Below are positions 17,084 to 26,159 of a stretch of 64,000 nucleotides of DNA, piece by piece. The DNA lies in contig CANLWN010000004.1 in the NCBI GenBank assembly GCA_947494825.1, positions 124,001 to 188,000 of the forward strand, in the 5' to 3' direction. Made by a program: the position numbers and the translations under genes. The DNA is from an uncultured Flavobacteriaceae bacterium. GTDB lineage: Bacteria; Bacteroidota; Bacteroidia; Flavobacteriales; Flavobacteriaceae. The notes under the pieces were generated by a model. The model saw only the letters and a list, made by a program, of their open reading frames with translations, was not told the origin of the DNA and searched no databases. The stretch's first letter is position 1; the number at the start of each line of letters is the position of its first letter.

Positions 17084-17286
17084 ATATGCTAACAACCCAA
17101 ATGTATTTTGCTGGGTCCAGGAAGACTAATAGCTGGGTTCCAGATAATAACAACATGGTTCCAAGCTTTAAAATGGGAGAGTAAATGATACATGGCCGTC
17201 TTTGGGCCATGGATGGGCCGGATTGAAGTATGCTTGGTAAGAAATGCGTTTTTAGGCCCGAAAATTCCCCGGGAAAATTTGGGTTT

Positions 17287-20217
17287 TCAATAGGCGGAGG
17301 GCGCTACCCCATATAATTCCTTAAAGCACTTTGCAAAATAAGAAAGGTTATTAAACCCAACCTTGTAAGCGATCTGGGTAACACTATCGGCCTTTTGGGA
17401 GAGGAGTTGGGCGGCTCTTTTGAGTCGGAAGTTACGCAGCAGTTCCCCTGGGGCCTCGTTGGTCAACGCCTTTAATTTGCGATGCAATTGCGTCTTGCTC
17501 ATGGCCAACGCCTTTTGCATTTGGGGGACACCAAAATCGGAATCCGGATAGCGCTCTTCCAACAGGTCCAAAAGCTGCTCCAGGAATCGCCGGTCTATGG
17601 AAGTGACAGTCACTTTCTTAGGGTCTATCTGGATGCCCGTATGGGTATACAGTTCCCTAAGTTTTTGACGTTGTTCAATAAGGTTTTTGGTGCGTACCAG
17701 GAGTTCCTTGGCATCAAAAGGTTTGGTAAGATAATCGTCCGCCCCGGTTTCCAGGCCTTCCAATTTATTATCCATGCCAGCCTTGGCCGTTAACATGATT
17801 ACGGGGATATGGCTGGTGTTTACATTAGTCTTTAGTTTCTTACAGAGCTCTATCCCATCCAACTTGGGCATCATCAGATCCGTAATGATCAAATCTGGAG
17901 GATCGGCAATTGCTTTCTTCAATCCCGCCTCACCGTTCACTGCCTCATTGATACGATAGCTATGTACAAGATTTTCTTTGATAAAGTGGCGCATATCTTT
18001 GTGGTCCTCTACCAGCAAAATCCTGGGAAGGTCTCTCTTATCCGCTTTAGTCCATTGGAAAGCCTCCGAGCCCACAGCGCGGTTTACGGGGGTTTTGTCC
18101 TTGGAAAGGGCTTGTCGCGTTTGTATTTCCGCCAAGGGGAATTGCACGGTAAAACGCGTTCCCTCGTTCAGTTTGCTGGCGACGGTAATGGTGCCGTCCA
18201 TGAGTTCCACCAAATCTTTGGAAAGCGACAGTCCAATGCCAGAACCTTCCTGCTCTTTGGTGGAACCGCTATCCACCTGATAAAAGCGATCAAAGATAAA
18301 TGGGATTTTCTCCTCCGGGATTCCCTTCCCCGAATCGGTGACCACCAATTGCAGGTCTTGCCTGTCGTACGTTACTTCGAAGGAAATGACCGAACCGTCA
18401 TCACTGAACTTAAAGGCATTGCCCAGCAGATTGAAGATCACTTTTTCCAACTTATCCCGATCAAAGGAGGCCCAAAGTACGGTTTGTGGAATCTGCACCC
18501 TATAATCAATGTTGCGTTGTGCCGCATGGGAATTGAACGATGCCGTAAATGCCCTAAGGCATTTGTAAACGTCGCCCTCGGTAGGTTGCAGTTCCAGGTT
18601 ACCTTCGTCAATTTTGGAGAGGTCCAAAAGTTGGTTCACCAACTTGAGGACGCGGGTGGAATTTCTCCTGATCATTTTTATGGTCTCCATGCTCAGGGGC
18701 TTTCCGGGCTCCTGCTCCAGTTGTTCTATGGGACCTTTGATAAGCGTGAGGGGCGTCCGGAACTCGTGGGAGATGTTTGCGAAAAAATTGGACTTAAGCC
18801 TATCGAGCTCCAGCAATTTTCTATTGGCCCGTTGCTTTATGCGATACTGATTGTAAAGTAGGCCTGCCAAAACCAACATTACAATAGAAAAGGCAATAAT
18901 CCCATTGCGCTCATTGACCCGTTTGTTGAGTTGGAGGTTTTGGAGTTCCTTGTCCGATTCCAACAGGGCGATTTCCTTGATTTTTTGTTCGTTTTGATAT
19001 TTGGCCTCAATATCACTGGCCAAATCTATCTTCTCCTTGGTGTACAAGCTATCCCTCAAAATAGCATAGTCGTTTTTATTCTGGTATGCCTTCTCAAAAT
19101 CACCTTCCTCCGCATATATCTCCGAGAGGGTCCGATAGGTGTTCATGGCCAGAACATCCAACTTGATGCCTTTTGCCACCCCCTGCGCCTTTAACAAATA
19201 GTCCTTGGCCTTTTCATTTTCCCTGAGCTGATGGTAACATTTGGCGATCTCTTCATATGAATGTCCAATATTTACGGAATCATCTACTTGTTGTGATATT
19301 TCCAACGATTTCTTGTAGTAGTCCAGGGCCTCCCCAAAACTTTGCATTTCCCAATAGATTTTACCCATGGTGAACTGCCCGAATGCCACTCTTTTTCTGT
19401 CCCCCAATTCATCGTATATGGCTATTGCCTCAAGATTTGGGGCAATTGCTTTCTCCAATTCCCCTGTTTTTCTATAAACGATCGATAAGTTGTAGGCCGC
19501 AAAGGCCCTTTGGGATTGATAGTTCACCAGTCTTGCCAGACTATCCGTTTCCTTGAGATAGATTTTTGCATTCTCAAAGTTTCCCACATTGCGTTGCACA
19601 AAAGCAATATTGCCCACGGCCCTGCACAAATTTCGAAGGTCACCGGATTCGCGATATATCTGGGAAGCGGTGGTATACAACTCCATAGCTTCTGTATATT
19701 CTATCCTTTGGGTATGTATGGCGGCCAGGCCCATATAGGAATTTGCAAGATTGGTTTGGTTCCCTATGGCAGTGGCCAAAGTGATGTTTTCCTCCAGGTA
19801 CCCTCGGGCCCTTTCAAAATTTCCCTTTCGCCAAAAGCTAGACCCCAGTCCCAACAAGGCGTCGGACTGCCCTTTTAAAAATGCTATTTCCTGGGCCAGT
19901 TTTAAGGCCCTGCCATTCACCACGGCAGCGGAGTCGTCCATGGACTGGCTTCTGAGAAAATCGCCATATCGGTTGTAACCTATTACCAGGAGGCGGTTAT
20001 TATTGGTATTTTCGGAAAGCTCCAAGGCCTCAAGGATGCTTTCCTTGGCTTTTGTGGAAGAATTATCTCTGTAATGATCAAAAAGTTGATGGAGTATGTT
20101 GATTTTGGTGGAATCTACCGATGCCTTCCCAAATTCCAACTCCAAACTATCCACCTTGGACTGTGAATTTAGCAGGGATACGGCAAACAATAAGAGGGGG
20201 AGAAGCAATCGTTTCAT
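17287..20217 (-). CDS. TPR hybrid histidine kinase/response regulator/AraC protein (HTCS2)
   Basis: Complete one-protein two-component system of 976 residues from the ATG at 20217. A signal peptide (MKRLLLPLLLFAVSLLNSQ) exports an N-terminal region of TPR repeats (about 30-390) as the periplasmic sensor, replacing the Reg_prop propeller usual in HTCS. Then come a coiled-coil linker, a transmembrane helix (439-455), HisKA with His484 in NISHEF, HATPase_c (NAFKFS, GKGIP, GSGIGLSLSK), a receiver (from 730; phospho-acceptor Asp780 in ITDLMMP, TAKAG, Lys in LTKPF) and an AraC-type DNA-binding domain (about 874-976). It is the intact paralogue of the gene at 10171. The downstream lipoproteins are likely targets; given the shared leader motifs, it may now serve both modules. 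The ligand is unknown. Confidence 0.93.
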   Translation of the reverse strand: MKRLLLPLLLFAVSLLNSQSKVDSLELEFGKASVDSTKINILHQLFDHYRDNSSTKAKESILEALELSENTNNNRLLVIGYNRYGDFLRSQSMDDSAAVVNGRALKLAQEIAFLKGQSDALLGLGSSFWRKGNFERARGYLEENITLATAIGNQTNLANSYMGLAAIHTQRIEYTEAMELYTTASQIYRESGDLRNLCRAVGNIAFVQRNVGNFENAKIYLKETDSLARLVNYQSQRAFAAYNLSIVYRKTGELEKAIAPNLEAIAIYDELGDRKRVAFGQFTMGKIYWEMQSFGEALDYYKKSLEISQQVDDSVNIGHSYEEIAKCYHQLRENEKAKDYLLKAQGVAKGIKLDVLAMNTYRTLSEIYAEEGDFEKAYQNKNDYAILRDSLYTKEKIDLASDIEAKYQNEQKIKEIALLESDKELQNLQLNKRVNERNGIIAFSIVMLVLAGLLYNQYRIKQRANRKLLELDRLKSNFFANISHEFRTPLTLIKGPIEQLEQEPGKPLSMETIKMIRRNSTRVLKLVNQLLDLSKIDEGNLELQPTEGDVYKCLRAFTASFNSHAAQRNIDYRVQIPQTVLWASFDRDKLEKVIFNLLGNAFKFSDDGSVISFEVTYDRQDLQLVVTDSGKGIPEEKIPFIFDRFYQVDSGSTKEQEGSGIGLSLSKDLVELMDGTITVASKLNEGTRFTVQFPLAEIQTRQALSKDKTPVNRAVGSEAFQWTKADKRDLPRILLVEDHKDMRHFIKENLVHSYRINEAVNGEAGLKKAIADPPDLIITDLMMPKLDGIELCKKLKTNVNTSHIPVIMLTAKAGMDNKLEGLETGADDYLTKPFDAKELLVRTKNLIEQRQKLRELYTHTGIQIDPKKVTVTSIDRRFLEQLLDLLEERYPDSDFGVPQMQKALAMSKTQLHRKLKALTNEAPGELLRNFRLKRAAQLLSQKADSVTQIAYKVGFNNLSYFAKCFKELYGVAPSAY

Positions 20218-20491
20218 CTCCGAGCTATTAATATTTACAAGATACTTAATTTTCAAGCATTTAGGCTTCTCCAATGTATACATGGCTATGTTTCTTTTAC
20301 TAATACATGAGTTCCAAATGGTAAAAGAATAATGTCAAAAATGTAAAAATTGGCAAAAACGCTAGAACACCGATAGGGTGGAGAGAAAATTATGTAGTTC
20401 ACCGGATAAAATATACCATTGGTTTTTTATACAACACTTAAAGGATAGTTCACAACAAAAATTTAGCGCTTTGCTTAAACTGATATACATT
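20218..20491. other. Leader region upstream of HTCS2
   Basis: AT-rich, no ORF recognised. It connects the HTCS2 start with the conserved intergenic repeat at 20492 and corresponds in position to 12968-13200 upstream of HTCS1. I see no strong TAnnTTTG promoter box on the minus strand. Confidence 0.4.
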
Positions 20492-20635
20492 TACCTTGTA
20501 ATTAAGTAATCGGGTTTGTCCCAAATCGAATCCGGACCTTAATTCAAAGTGCTAGGTTCCCCAAATCGGGCACTTGACCTAAAAGCTAAACGGTAACAAA
20601 CCAAATTTTATCTAAACCTACTTAACTAAAAAAAA
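20492..20635 (-). repeat. Intergenic repeat upstream of HTCS2 (copy B)
   Basis: Second copy of the repeat at 13201-13341, beginning TACCTTGTAATTAAGT and ending at the duplicate terminator. The AAGTGC / GCACTT inverted repeat is kept at 20547-20552 and 20570-20575, with one extra base in the loop. Its preservation while flanks diverge points to a conserved regulatory function or recent duplication. Confidence 0.7.
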
Positions 20636-20664
20636 GCCCCGACAGTATCGTCGGGGCTTTTTTC
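20636..20664 (-). terminator. Intrinsic terminator of the susCD transcript
   Basis: Stem GCCCCGAC / GTCGGGGC, loop AGTATC, T run on both strands; the hairpin is identical to that at 13342. It follows the susD-like stop at 20726 by about 60 bp. Confidence 0.9.
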
Positions 20665-20725
20665 ATGTGGTATGGATCTCTGTTTGCCAGGTGCTGTTGT
20701 AGGCAACTCAAAGTTTTCACAATGA

Positions 20726-22171
20726 TTAATGGAACGGGAGCACTTCAGAGCTTGTCTTGTTGGCCACCAAAATTTGATTGACATCGATTACCGTTGCAGC
20801 AACGCCTTTGGTCGGATCATAAGTAATGGCATCCAAATTTTTTACGACCGAAGAAATGAATGCCGGAATTAATGGGACCGTTCCCAAATCGCCCTTATTA
20901 ATATTTTCATTTTGCAGCACTTCGTTCTCATCAATAATCAACTTTAGGCCCATATCCACAAATCGCAAACCCTCTGCTATAAAGACTTCCTGTCTTGTTC
21001 GGTACAACAATTCCAACCCGGCGTCATCGGCCGTTAAGCCAGCAATATCGGCTGCGGTCAAGGAGGTGCCGGAAACCGATGGGACATCTACATTTCCCGC
21101 TTGTCTATCCAACACCAATCCGGTCCTGCCATTGACTACTACAGACGCCTTGTCCGGCCGGGAACCGGGGGCTACCTGTATCCTACCTTCCGTGGAATCG
21201 TCTATATTCCTGATTTCCCTAGTTGCGATCAACGCCAATAAGTCGGTCAGATTAGCCCTAGCAGCGTCAATCCTGTTATCTGACATATTGGCTTCGGCCA
21301 AAATCAAAAGTGCCTCCTCGGCCTTGAGGTAATGCACCGGAGCATCCTCATCAGCAGTTAAAAAAGAATATTTTGGATCCAGGAAATCCAGTGTGGGTAG
21401 TGGTTGGAAATCATCGAAGGTGGCACGTTCGAACAGGGCGCTTTCCATAACATTTGATGGGTTCGTTCCAGGAGGGACGCCCCCGGGAGCCGCTTCATCA
21501 AAACGAACGAACCGATCCAATGCAGCATTAAGCGCCAAAGCCTGTCGAGCTGCGGAAACCGCGGCTGTCTTGTTTCCCGTATAATAATTTACCCTGGCTG
21601 TTGCCAGATAATATTCCGGCAACGGGTTTAGAACTATTGCGTTCGCAAATGCTGCCAGGGCATTCTGATAATGCTGAGCAGCTGGTACAGCGGGTCCTAC
21701 TGGTTCCTGCGGCAATGCAGGAAAGTACATAGCGGCATACATATGGGCCAATCCCAAAAAGTAATGAAATTCCGCTTCCGTGGTCGTGGTATATTCTGGA
21801 TCTGCGGGACCCACGCTTTCCAAACCAAACAAGGCCATTTCCCTGAGACGTTGTATCTCCCTAGTAAAATCTCGAAGGTCCGGGTCGGTATTTTGAAGTT
21901 CTAGTTGGTCTAAAAATTGGCTAAAAAAAGTTTGGGTATTCATATAATTGTCCGAGCCCAATTCTGCCAATATTAAAATTTCATTGTAGCAGAACGCCAA
22001 TTCCCTTTCCAATCCGGCGAGCCAGATGATGGAAGAATTGGGTTGCCCTACTACCGAGGCTTCGGACAAATTGGGATTCTCCACTTGTGTGAAATCTACC
22101 ACGCTGCTAAAATTGTCCGTACAGCTTAGGGTAAACAAAACTGAATATATTATTAAAACTACTTTTCTCAT
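20726..22171 (-). CDS. SusD/RagB-like nutrient-binding outer membrane lipoprotein
   Basis: SusD-type partner of the TonB-dependent transporter just upstream in transcription (18-bp gap). Lipobox VLFTLSC places the acylated Cys at 17. The protein is alpha-helical with TPR-like segments (YHYFLGLAHMYAAMYF-type helices around 150-170, YQNALAAFANAIVLNP and YLATARVNYY), and a C-terminal part with LKAEEALLILAEANM and RQEVFIAEGLRFVDMG, which matches the conserved end of SusD proteins. At 481 residues it is a normal size, though sequence similarity to the textbook SusD is weak, so the substrate class is open. No glycoside hydrolase or sulfatase is nearby, so a glycan-utilisation role is not supported. 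It is followed by the strong terminator at 20636. Confidence 0.85.
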   Translation of the reverse strand: MRKVVLIIYSVLFTLSCTDNFSSVVDFTQVENPNLSEASVVGQPNSSIIWLAGLERELAFCYNEILILAELGSDNYMNTQTFFSQFLDQLELQNTDPDLRDFTREIQRLREMALFGLESVGPADPEYTTTTEAEFHYFLGLAHMYAAMYFPALPQEPVGPAVPAAQHYQNALAAFANAIVLNPLPEYYLATARVNYYTGNKTAAVSAARQALALNAALDRFVRFDEAAPGGVPPGTNPSNVMESALFERATFDDFQPLPTLDFLDPKYSFLTADEDAPVHYLKAEEALLILAEANMSDNRIDAARANLTDLLALIATREIRNIDDSTEGRIQVAPGSRPDKASVVVNGRTGLVLDRQAGNVDVPSVSGTSLTAADIAGLTADDAGLELLYRTRQEVFIAEGLRFVDMGLKLIIDENEVLQNENINKGDLGTVPLIPAFISSVVKNLDAITYDPTKGVAATVIDVNQILVANKTSSEVLPFH

Positions 22172-22189
22172 ATCTCTAATTTCTTTCGG

Positions 22190-25000
22190 TTAAAATTCAA
22201 ACTTTAAAGAACTCATGAAAATTCTTGGCGGTGATTCCGTACCATAGGCAAATCCTCCACTGGAAAATCCGTTTTGGTTCCCGATACCAGAACCGGTAGT
22301 TTCAGGATCAAACGGGCCTGCGGTAAAGTTAAACGGGTTGGTTACCGTAAATCCGACTCTTACATTGGCAAAGGGTTTCAAAATATTTTCAAAATCATAC
22401 GAAACACCAATGTTCCTCACTTTTAGGAAATCATTATCGAACACAAAGAAATTTACATAATTGAAGGGCGTAGTCGCGCCTATCAACGCTTCCGGAATCC
22501 CGGTATTATCAACCCCTCTCAAGTGTCTCAAAAGGAAACTCAAGTCCGTAATTTTACCTCCAAACTGATAATCTCCCGTAGCGAATAGATTAAAGTTTCC
22601 CCAGGCGTAGTTAAGGTTAAGGGAGCCAAAGTTTGGGGCAAAGGTTTTGCCCAAGGAGGTATTTGGTTCAAAGACATAGCTTCCATTGTTTTGAAGTATG
22701 GCGGCGGTACCCCTTAAAAATCCTAAACTTTCACCTTCCGCGACCACCGAGCCTAGTACATTAAAACCACCGACTACAAAGGGAGCTCCCCCACCGGTGC
22801 TTACCACCAAATTTTCGTTGGTATTGTATGAAATGGATAGATTTAAGTTGTGTTTCCCTGTTCGAACGGGATTTGCATTTAATTCAAATTCCCAACCTTT
22901 GTTCTCTACCATACCAATATTTTGAATTTGGTTTTGCTGACCTTGTGAAGGAGGCGCTTGGGGAGTGAACAAGGCATCTTCGGTTATCGCATCATAGCGT
23001 GTACCGCTTACATTTAACCTGTTGTTAAAGAAGCCCAGTTCCAATCCAAATTCTGTGGTCTTCACTCTTTCCGAAACCAAATCATTGTTTCCGGGATTTG
23101 CGAAAGTGAAGGTAGGGGTTCCCAAAAACGAACTCAAGCTAAAGGTACGGTCCTGTGAAAAAGGTTGGGCAAAATTGGTGGCTTCCCCGTAGTTGGCCCT
23201 CAATCTTATCGTTGATAGAATATCGCTGAAATTCACATTCCTATAGAAGTCATGGTCGGAAAAATTATAGGTTACTCCTACTTTTGGCAGTAACAATGGA
23301 CTGGTATTGCTACCGGCAGAAGTATTCCTATCGAGCCGACCACCGAATTCCACGAACGCCACATCGTAAAGACCAACATTCTCCAAAAAGTACAGCCCGT
23401 AGTTGGCGTTTTCCAAAACAAAGTCCTGGGCTATCTGGGTGGAGAAATTGTCAATTTTTCTGGTTCCATCTACCCCTCCCGAACCGCTAAGAAGGTTCTG
23501 TCTGTCTGTTGTTCTAAAAAACTGTCCTCCCAAAATGGTCACAAAGGAGTAGTTTTCCAGGTCCGCCTTATGGGTAAAGTTCAAGTCCCCCGTGGCCACA
23601 AAATTGGTTCTGATCAATCGCTGAAGTGCGGCCTGATCTGTAGTGCCTTCGGCAATACTTCCCTGGGTGATAAGCAGGGCGTTGCTTTGCAGATTCTCTT
23701 GGACCGTGGTTCTGTAATCAATTCCAACCGTAGCGTTTACCTGGAAGGAATCCGTAATATCGTAAATGAATTTGTTTGAGCCTGTAAAACGGTTTGTATT
23801 ATTGGTAATATCCACCAAGTCACCGATGGCCCTTGCCCTGTCCCTTTCAGGAATCCATTCGGCCAGGGTCAACTCATCCAAATTTCCCCTACCTCCACCT
23901 TCAAAGGCCGAAAACCTCGAAAAACTGGTGTTCGCATTGAAATCCAGATTGGATTCAAACCCTACATAGGAAAAAGAGCCCTGATATTTAAAATTGTCCT
24001 TTATCTCCGCGTTGAATCCTAAAGTGAAGGTCCGTCTTACTTGCTCGTTCAAGTCATTAAAAGAATCATCTTTATATAGGCTTCCACCGAAATTATACGA
24101 AAATTTTTCACTGCCTCCGCTGAGGCCTGTCCTGAATTCCTGGGAATACCCGGGTTCAAAAATTGCTTCACCCGTTCGCTCGTAGTGCAAAAAGTCGGCC
24201 GTAGCCTTTATTATCCCCAACCGACTTTCGAAAAATGCAGTGCTTTTGCCCGCTTTTCCCTTTTTGGTTATAATCTGGATTACACCGTTCGCGGCATCCG
24301 CACCATATAGTGTAGTAGCAGCACCCCCTTTGATATATTCAATTCTTTCAATGGATTCCACGGGAATATCGGCAAGTGCTGAGACATCTGCACCTCCTGT
24401 ACCTATGCCCAGTTGAGGGTTGGAGTTCAGATTATCTACCCGGACCCCATCAACAATGACCACAGGGGTTGCGGAGCTTGCAGCAGAAATTGGACCTCTT
24501 GTCCTAATGATTGCGGCCGTACCTGGCTGACCGGAGCTTAGTCGTATTTGTGCACTGGGCGCGGAAGCCTGCAGTAATTGGTCAATTTGATTCGCAGGAA
24601 GTTTATCTATATCGTCTGCTGTTAAGACATCCACGGTGGTGGAAAGTTTCCTTCTTTGGATACCGGAACCTTGTCCGGTTACAATCACTTCTTCCAGGCT
24701 CTCTACATCCTCCTCCATTTGTACATTAATGGTATTGGAGGCCCCTATGGAGCGCTCAACGGTCTTTTGCCCCAAATAGGAAAAAACCAGGGTTTGGCCC
24801 GCTTGGGCCGAAATGGAATACTGCCCGTCAAAATCGGTCTGGGTTCCGGTGGTGCTCCCTTTGATCACCACATTTACCCCGGGCAGGGGGAGGCCGTTCT
24901 GGTCCGCGACCGTCCCCATAATCGTTTTGGTCTGGGCAAGCACCGATGCCGTTCCCAATAGGCATAGCACCAGCACCATCCTGAAGCTGTTTGTCTTCAT
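22190..25000 (-). CDS. SusC/RagA family TonB-linked outer membrane transporter
   Basis: TonB-dependent outer-membrane transporter of 936 residues. After the signal peptide (MKTNSFRMVLVLCLL, cleavage near VLAQ) comes the CarboxypepD_reg-like N-terminal extension (GTVADQNGLPLPGVNV, GTQTDFDGQYSI), then the TonB box LEEVIVTG near 105, a plug domain (PVVIVDGVRVDNLN, IEYIKGGAATTLYG) and a large barrel ending MSSLKFEF with the terminal Phe of an outer-membrane barrel. Length is toward the short side for SusC proteins. It pairs with the SusD-like gene downstream. A membrane-anchored AraC gene lies 244 bp upstream, and a 25-bp motif at 25190 is shared with that gene's own upstream region, suggesting local control. 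Confidence 0.94.
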   Translation of the reverse strand: MKTNSFRMVLVLCLLGTASVLAQTKTIMGTVADQNGLPLPGVNVVIKGSTTGTQTDFDGQYSISAQAGQTLVFSYLGQKTVERSIGASNTINVQMEEDVESLEEVIVTGQGSGIQRRKLSTTVDVLTADDIDKLPANQIDQLLQASAPSAQIRLSSGQPGTAAIIRTRGPISAASSATPVVIVDGVRVDNLNSNPQLGIGTGGADVSALADIPVESIERIEYIKGGAATTLYGADAANGVIQIITKKGKAGKSTAFFESRLGIIKATADFLHYERTGEAIFEPGYSQEFRTGLSGGSEKFSYNFGGSLYKDDSFNDLNEQVRRTFTLGFNAEIKDNFKYQGSFSYVGFESNLDFNANTSFSRFSAFEGGGRGNLDELTLAEWIPERDRARAIGDLVDITNNTNRFTGSNKFIYDITDSFQVNATVGIDYRTTVQENLQSNALLITQGSIAEGTTDQAALQRLIRTNFVATGDLNFTHKADLENYSFVTILGGQFFRTTDRQNLLSGSGGVDGTRKIDNFSTQIAQDFVLENANYGLYFLENVGLYDVAFVEFGGRLDRNTSAGSNTSPLLLPKVGVTYNFSDHDFYRNVNFSDILSTIRLRANYGEATNFAQPFSQDRTFSLSSFLGTPTFTFANPGNNDLVSERVKTTEFGLELGFFNNRLNVSGTRYDAITEDALFTPQAPPSQGQQNQIQNIGMVENKGWEFELNANPVRTGKHNLNLSISYNTNENLVVSTGGGAPFVVGGFNVLGSVVAEGESLGFLRGTAAILQNNGSYVFEPNTSLGKTFAPNFGSLNLNYAWGNFNLFATGDYQFGGKITDLSFLLRHLRGVDNTGIPEALIGATTPFNYVNFFVFDNDFLKVRNIGVSYDFENILKPFANVRVGFTVTNPFNFTAGPFDPETTGSGIGNQNGFSSGGFAYGTESPPRIFMSSLKFEF

Positions 25001-25189
25001 ACTTTAAGTTTTAATTAAGAATTAGTCCGTACAATTGGAAAAGGCAGGCAGGAGAGAAATTCGTGCTAACTCAAAAAATACTTCAATCAACGAGAACAAA
25101 AGCTCATCCTGATACGTAAATTTGACCCTTCCTCTCGCTACCTTGCCTTTATAATTGTGGGGTAAAAGAAGTAAATGAATCCACGCAGG

Positions 25190-25214
25190 CTGTTAACGCT
25201 TACAAACCTTAACT
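25190..25214 (-). promoter_or_regulatory. 25-bp motif upstream of susC
   Basis: The motif starts CTGTTAAC and ends AAACCTTAACT on the plus strand; 21 of 25 bases match the copy at 25995-26019. It contains GTTAA and TTAAC half-sites in inverted orientation. It lies 190 bp upstream of susC and 265 bp upstream of the AraC gene in its second copy, so it is a candidate operator. Confidence 0.5.
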
Positions 25215-25244
25215 GGTCAAAAATAAGTGCCGATAGCAATTAAC

Positions 25245-25730
25245 CTACTGATCCTTTGTCAGGCAGTTTTCCCTGAACTCAGAAGGGGAGATGCCCCTTA
25301 TTTTCTTGAAGGCCTTATAGAACGAAATCCGATTGTTGAACCCGCATTGATAGGCGATATCGGCAATGGAGTCCCTTTTCCTGGCGGTACTGAGCAGCTG
25401 GGCGGCTTCCCGGACCCTATACATATTGATAAAATCAAAAAAGTGAAGTGAAAAATGTTCGTTGATGATCTGGGAGGCATGATGCCTGGACACGTCCAAC
25501 AAATGGGCGATGGTATCCAAGCGCATATTGGCATCCAAATAGGGCTTGTCATGTTCCATCAAGGAAATGAGTTTCGTCCTTAATTCCATGGAAAACTCCT
25601 TGGAAAGCCCAGTTTTCCCATATTTCTCCCGTAAGACCTCCTTTCCCGCCCTCCGGTTTCGAAAAACAGCTGCCAGTGAAAAGGCGACATAACCCGCCAA
25701 CAACCCCAAGGTAAGCGTCAAGAAAATCAT
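25245..25730 (-). CDS. Membrane-anchored AraC-family regulator (possibly N-truncated)
   Basis: Protein of 161 residues with one N-terminal transmembrane helix (MIFLTLTLGLLAGYVAFSL) and a cytoplasmic AraC-type double helix-turn-helix (about 60-155): HLLDVSRHHASQIINEHF, then IADIAYQCGFNNRISFYKAFKK and ISPSEFR. Related Bacteroidota regulators usually carry several membrane helices before the same linker (REKYGKTGLS), so this one may have lost its N-terminal sensor. The reading frame continues upstream for 18 codons to a stop (including WIIAADM), with no alternative start, which fits either a short natural protein or a decayed one. It probably regulates the adjacent susCD genes. Confidence 0.75.
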   Translation of the reverse strand: MIFLTLTLGLLAGYVAFSLAAVFRNRRAGKEVLREKYGKTGLSKEFSMELRTKLISLMEHDKPYLDANMRLDTIAHLLDVSRHHASQIINEHFSLHFFDFINMYRVREAAQLLSTARKRDSIADIAYQCGFNNRISFYKAFKKIRGISPSEFRENCLTKDQ

Positions 25731-26111
25731 ATCCGCTGCGATGATCCATTTGCATTTATGCGCTTGAAATACGGCATGGGCCTATGTGTCATTTTCTTGC
25801 CCATTGCCAAAAAACAAACGCCTCTTCCCCGACATGGAGGAAGATTAAACTTTATTTATTTTTGGGAGCGGAAGGGAGAAAAGTTATTCATCGAAAAACC
25901 GGAAAATTGAAAACAGCTTAGGTAGGCTGCGCTAATTTTCCCTGTACTTCCATTACAATGATAGGACAAAGTACGGCAAATGCATCTAGACAAGCTGTTA
26001 ATTCTTTTAAACCTTAACTAAAATTAAACGACTGCCGAAGAAGTTTAACATCCGTGGTTGCGAAGCATAGGACACGGTCGTTGATATAGGGTTTTCTTAA
26101 TTAAAAAAAAA
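25731..26111. other. Upstream region of the AraC gene
   Basis: No gene is recognised in this stretch. In the AraC frame there is a short open segment that starts at an ATG near 25836 and is stopped 18 codons before the AraC ATG, which could be a fossil of a longer N-terminus, but it does not look membrane-spanning. The 25-bp motif at 25995 and AT-rich sequence before the terminator at 26112 are the only other marks. Confidence 0.35.
25995..26019 (-). promoter_or_regulatory. 25-bp motif upstream of the AraC gene
   Basis: Partner of the motif at 25190: it starts CTGTTAAT and ends AAACCTTAACT, with four mismatches, all in the middle. Presence before both the regulator and susC suggests autoregulation plus control of the transporter, though the protein that binds is unknown. 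Confidence 0.5.
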
Positions 26112-26137
26112 GCCCCGGCATTGCTGTCGGGGTTTTT
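26112..26137 (-). terminator. Intrinsic terminator of the SUF operon
   Basis: On the plus strand CCCCGGCA-TTGC-TGTCGGGG followed by T5, and on the minus strand CCCCGACA, loop GCAA, TGCCGGGG followed by T9. One G-T or A-C position breaks the stem depending on strand. It sits 23 bp after the DUF3078 stop, the last gene of the suf transcript. Confidence 0.85.
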
Positions 26138-26159
26138 GTCATACAGTATGGATTCTTGT

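Noticed and set aside
17962-18861. 300-codon antisense ORF opposite HTCS2
   Set aside because: The kinase frame is strongly conserved with its paralogue; the antisense frame has no recognisable domain.
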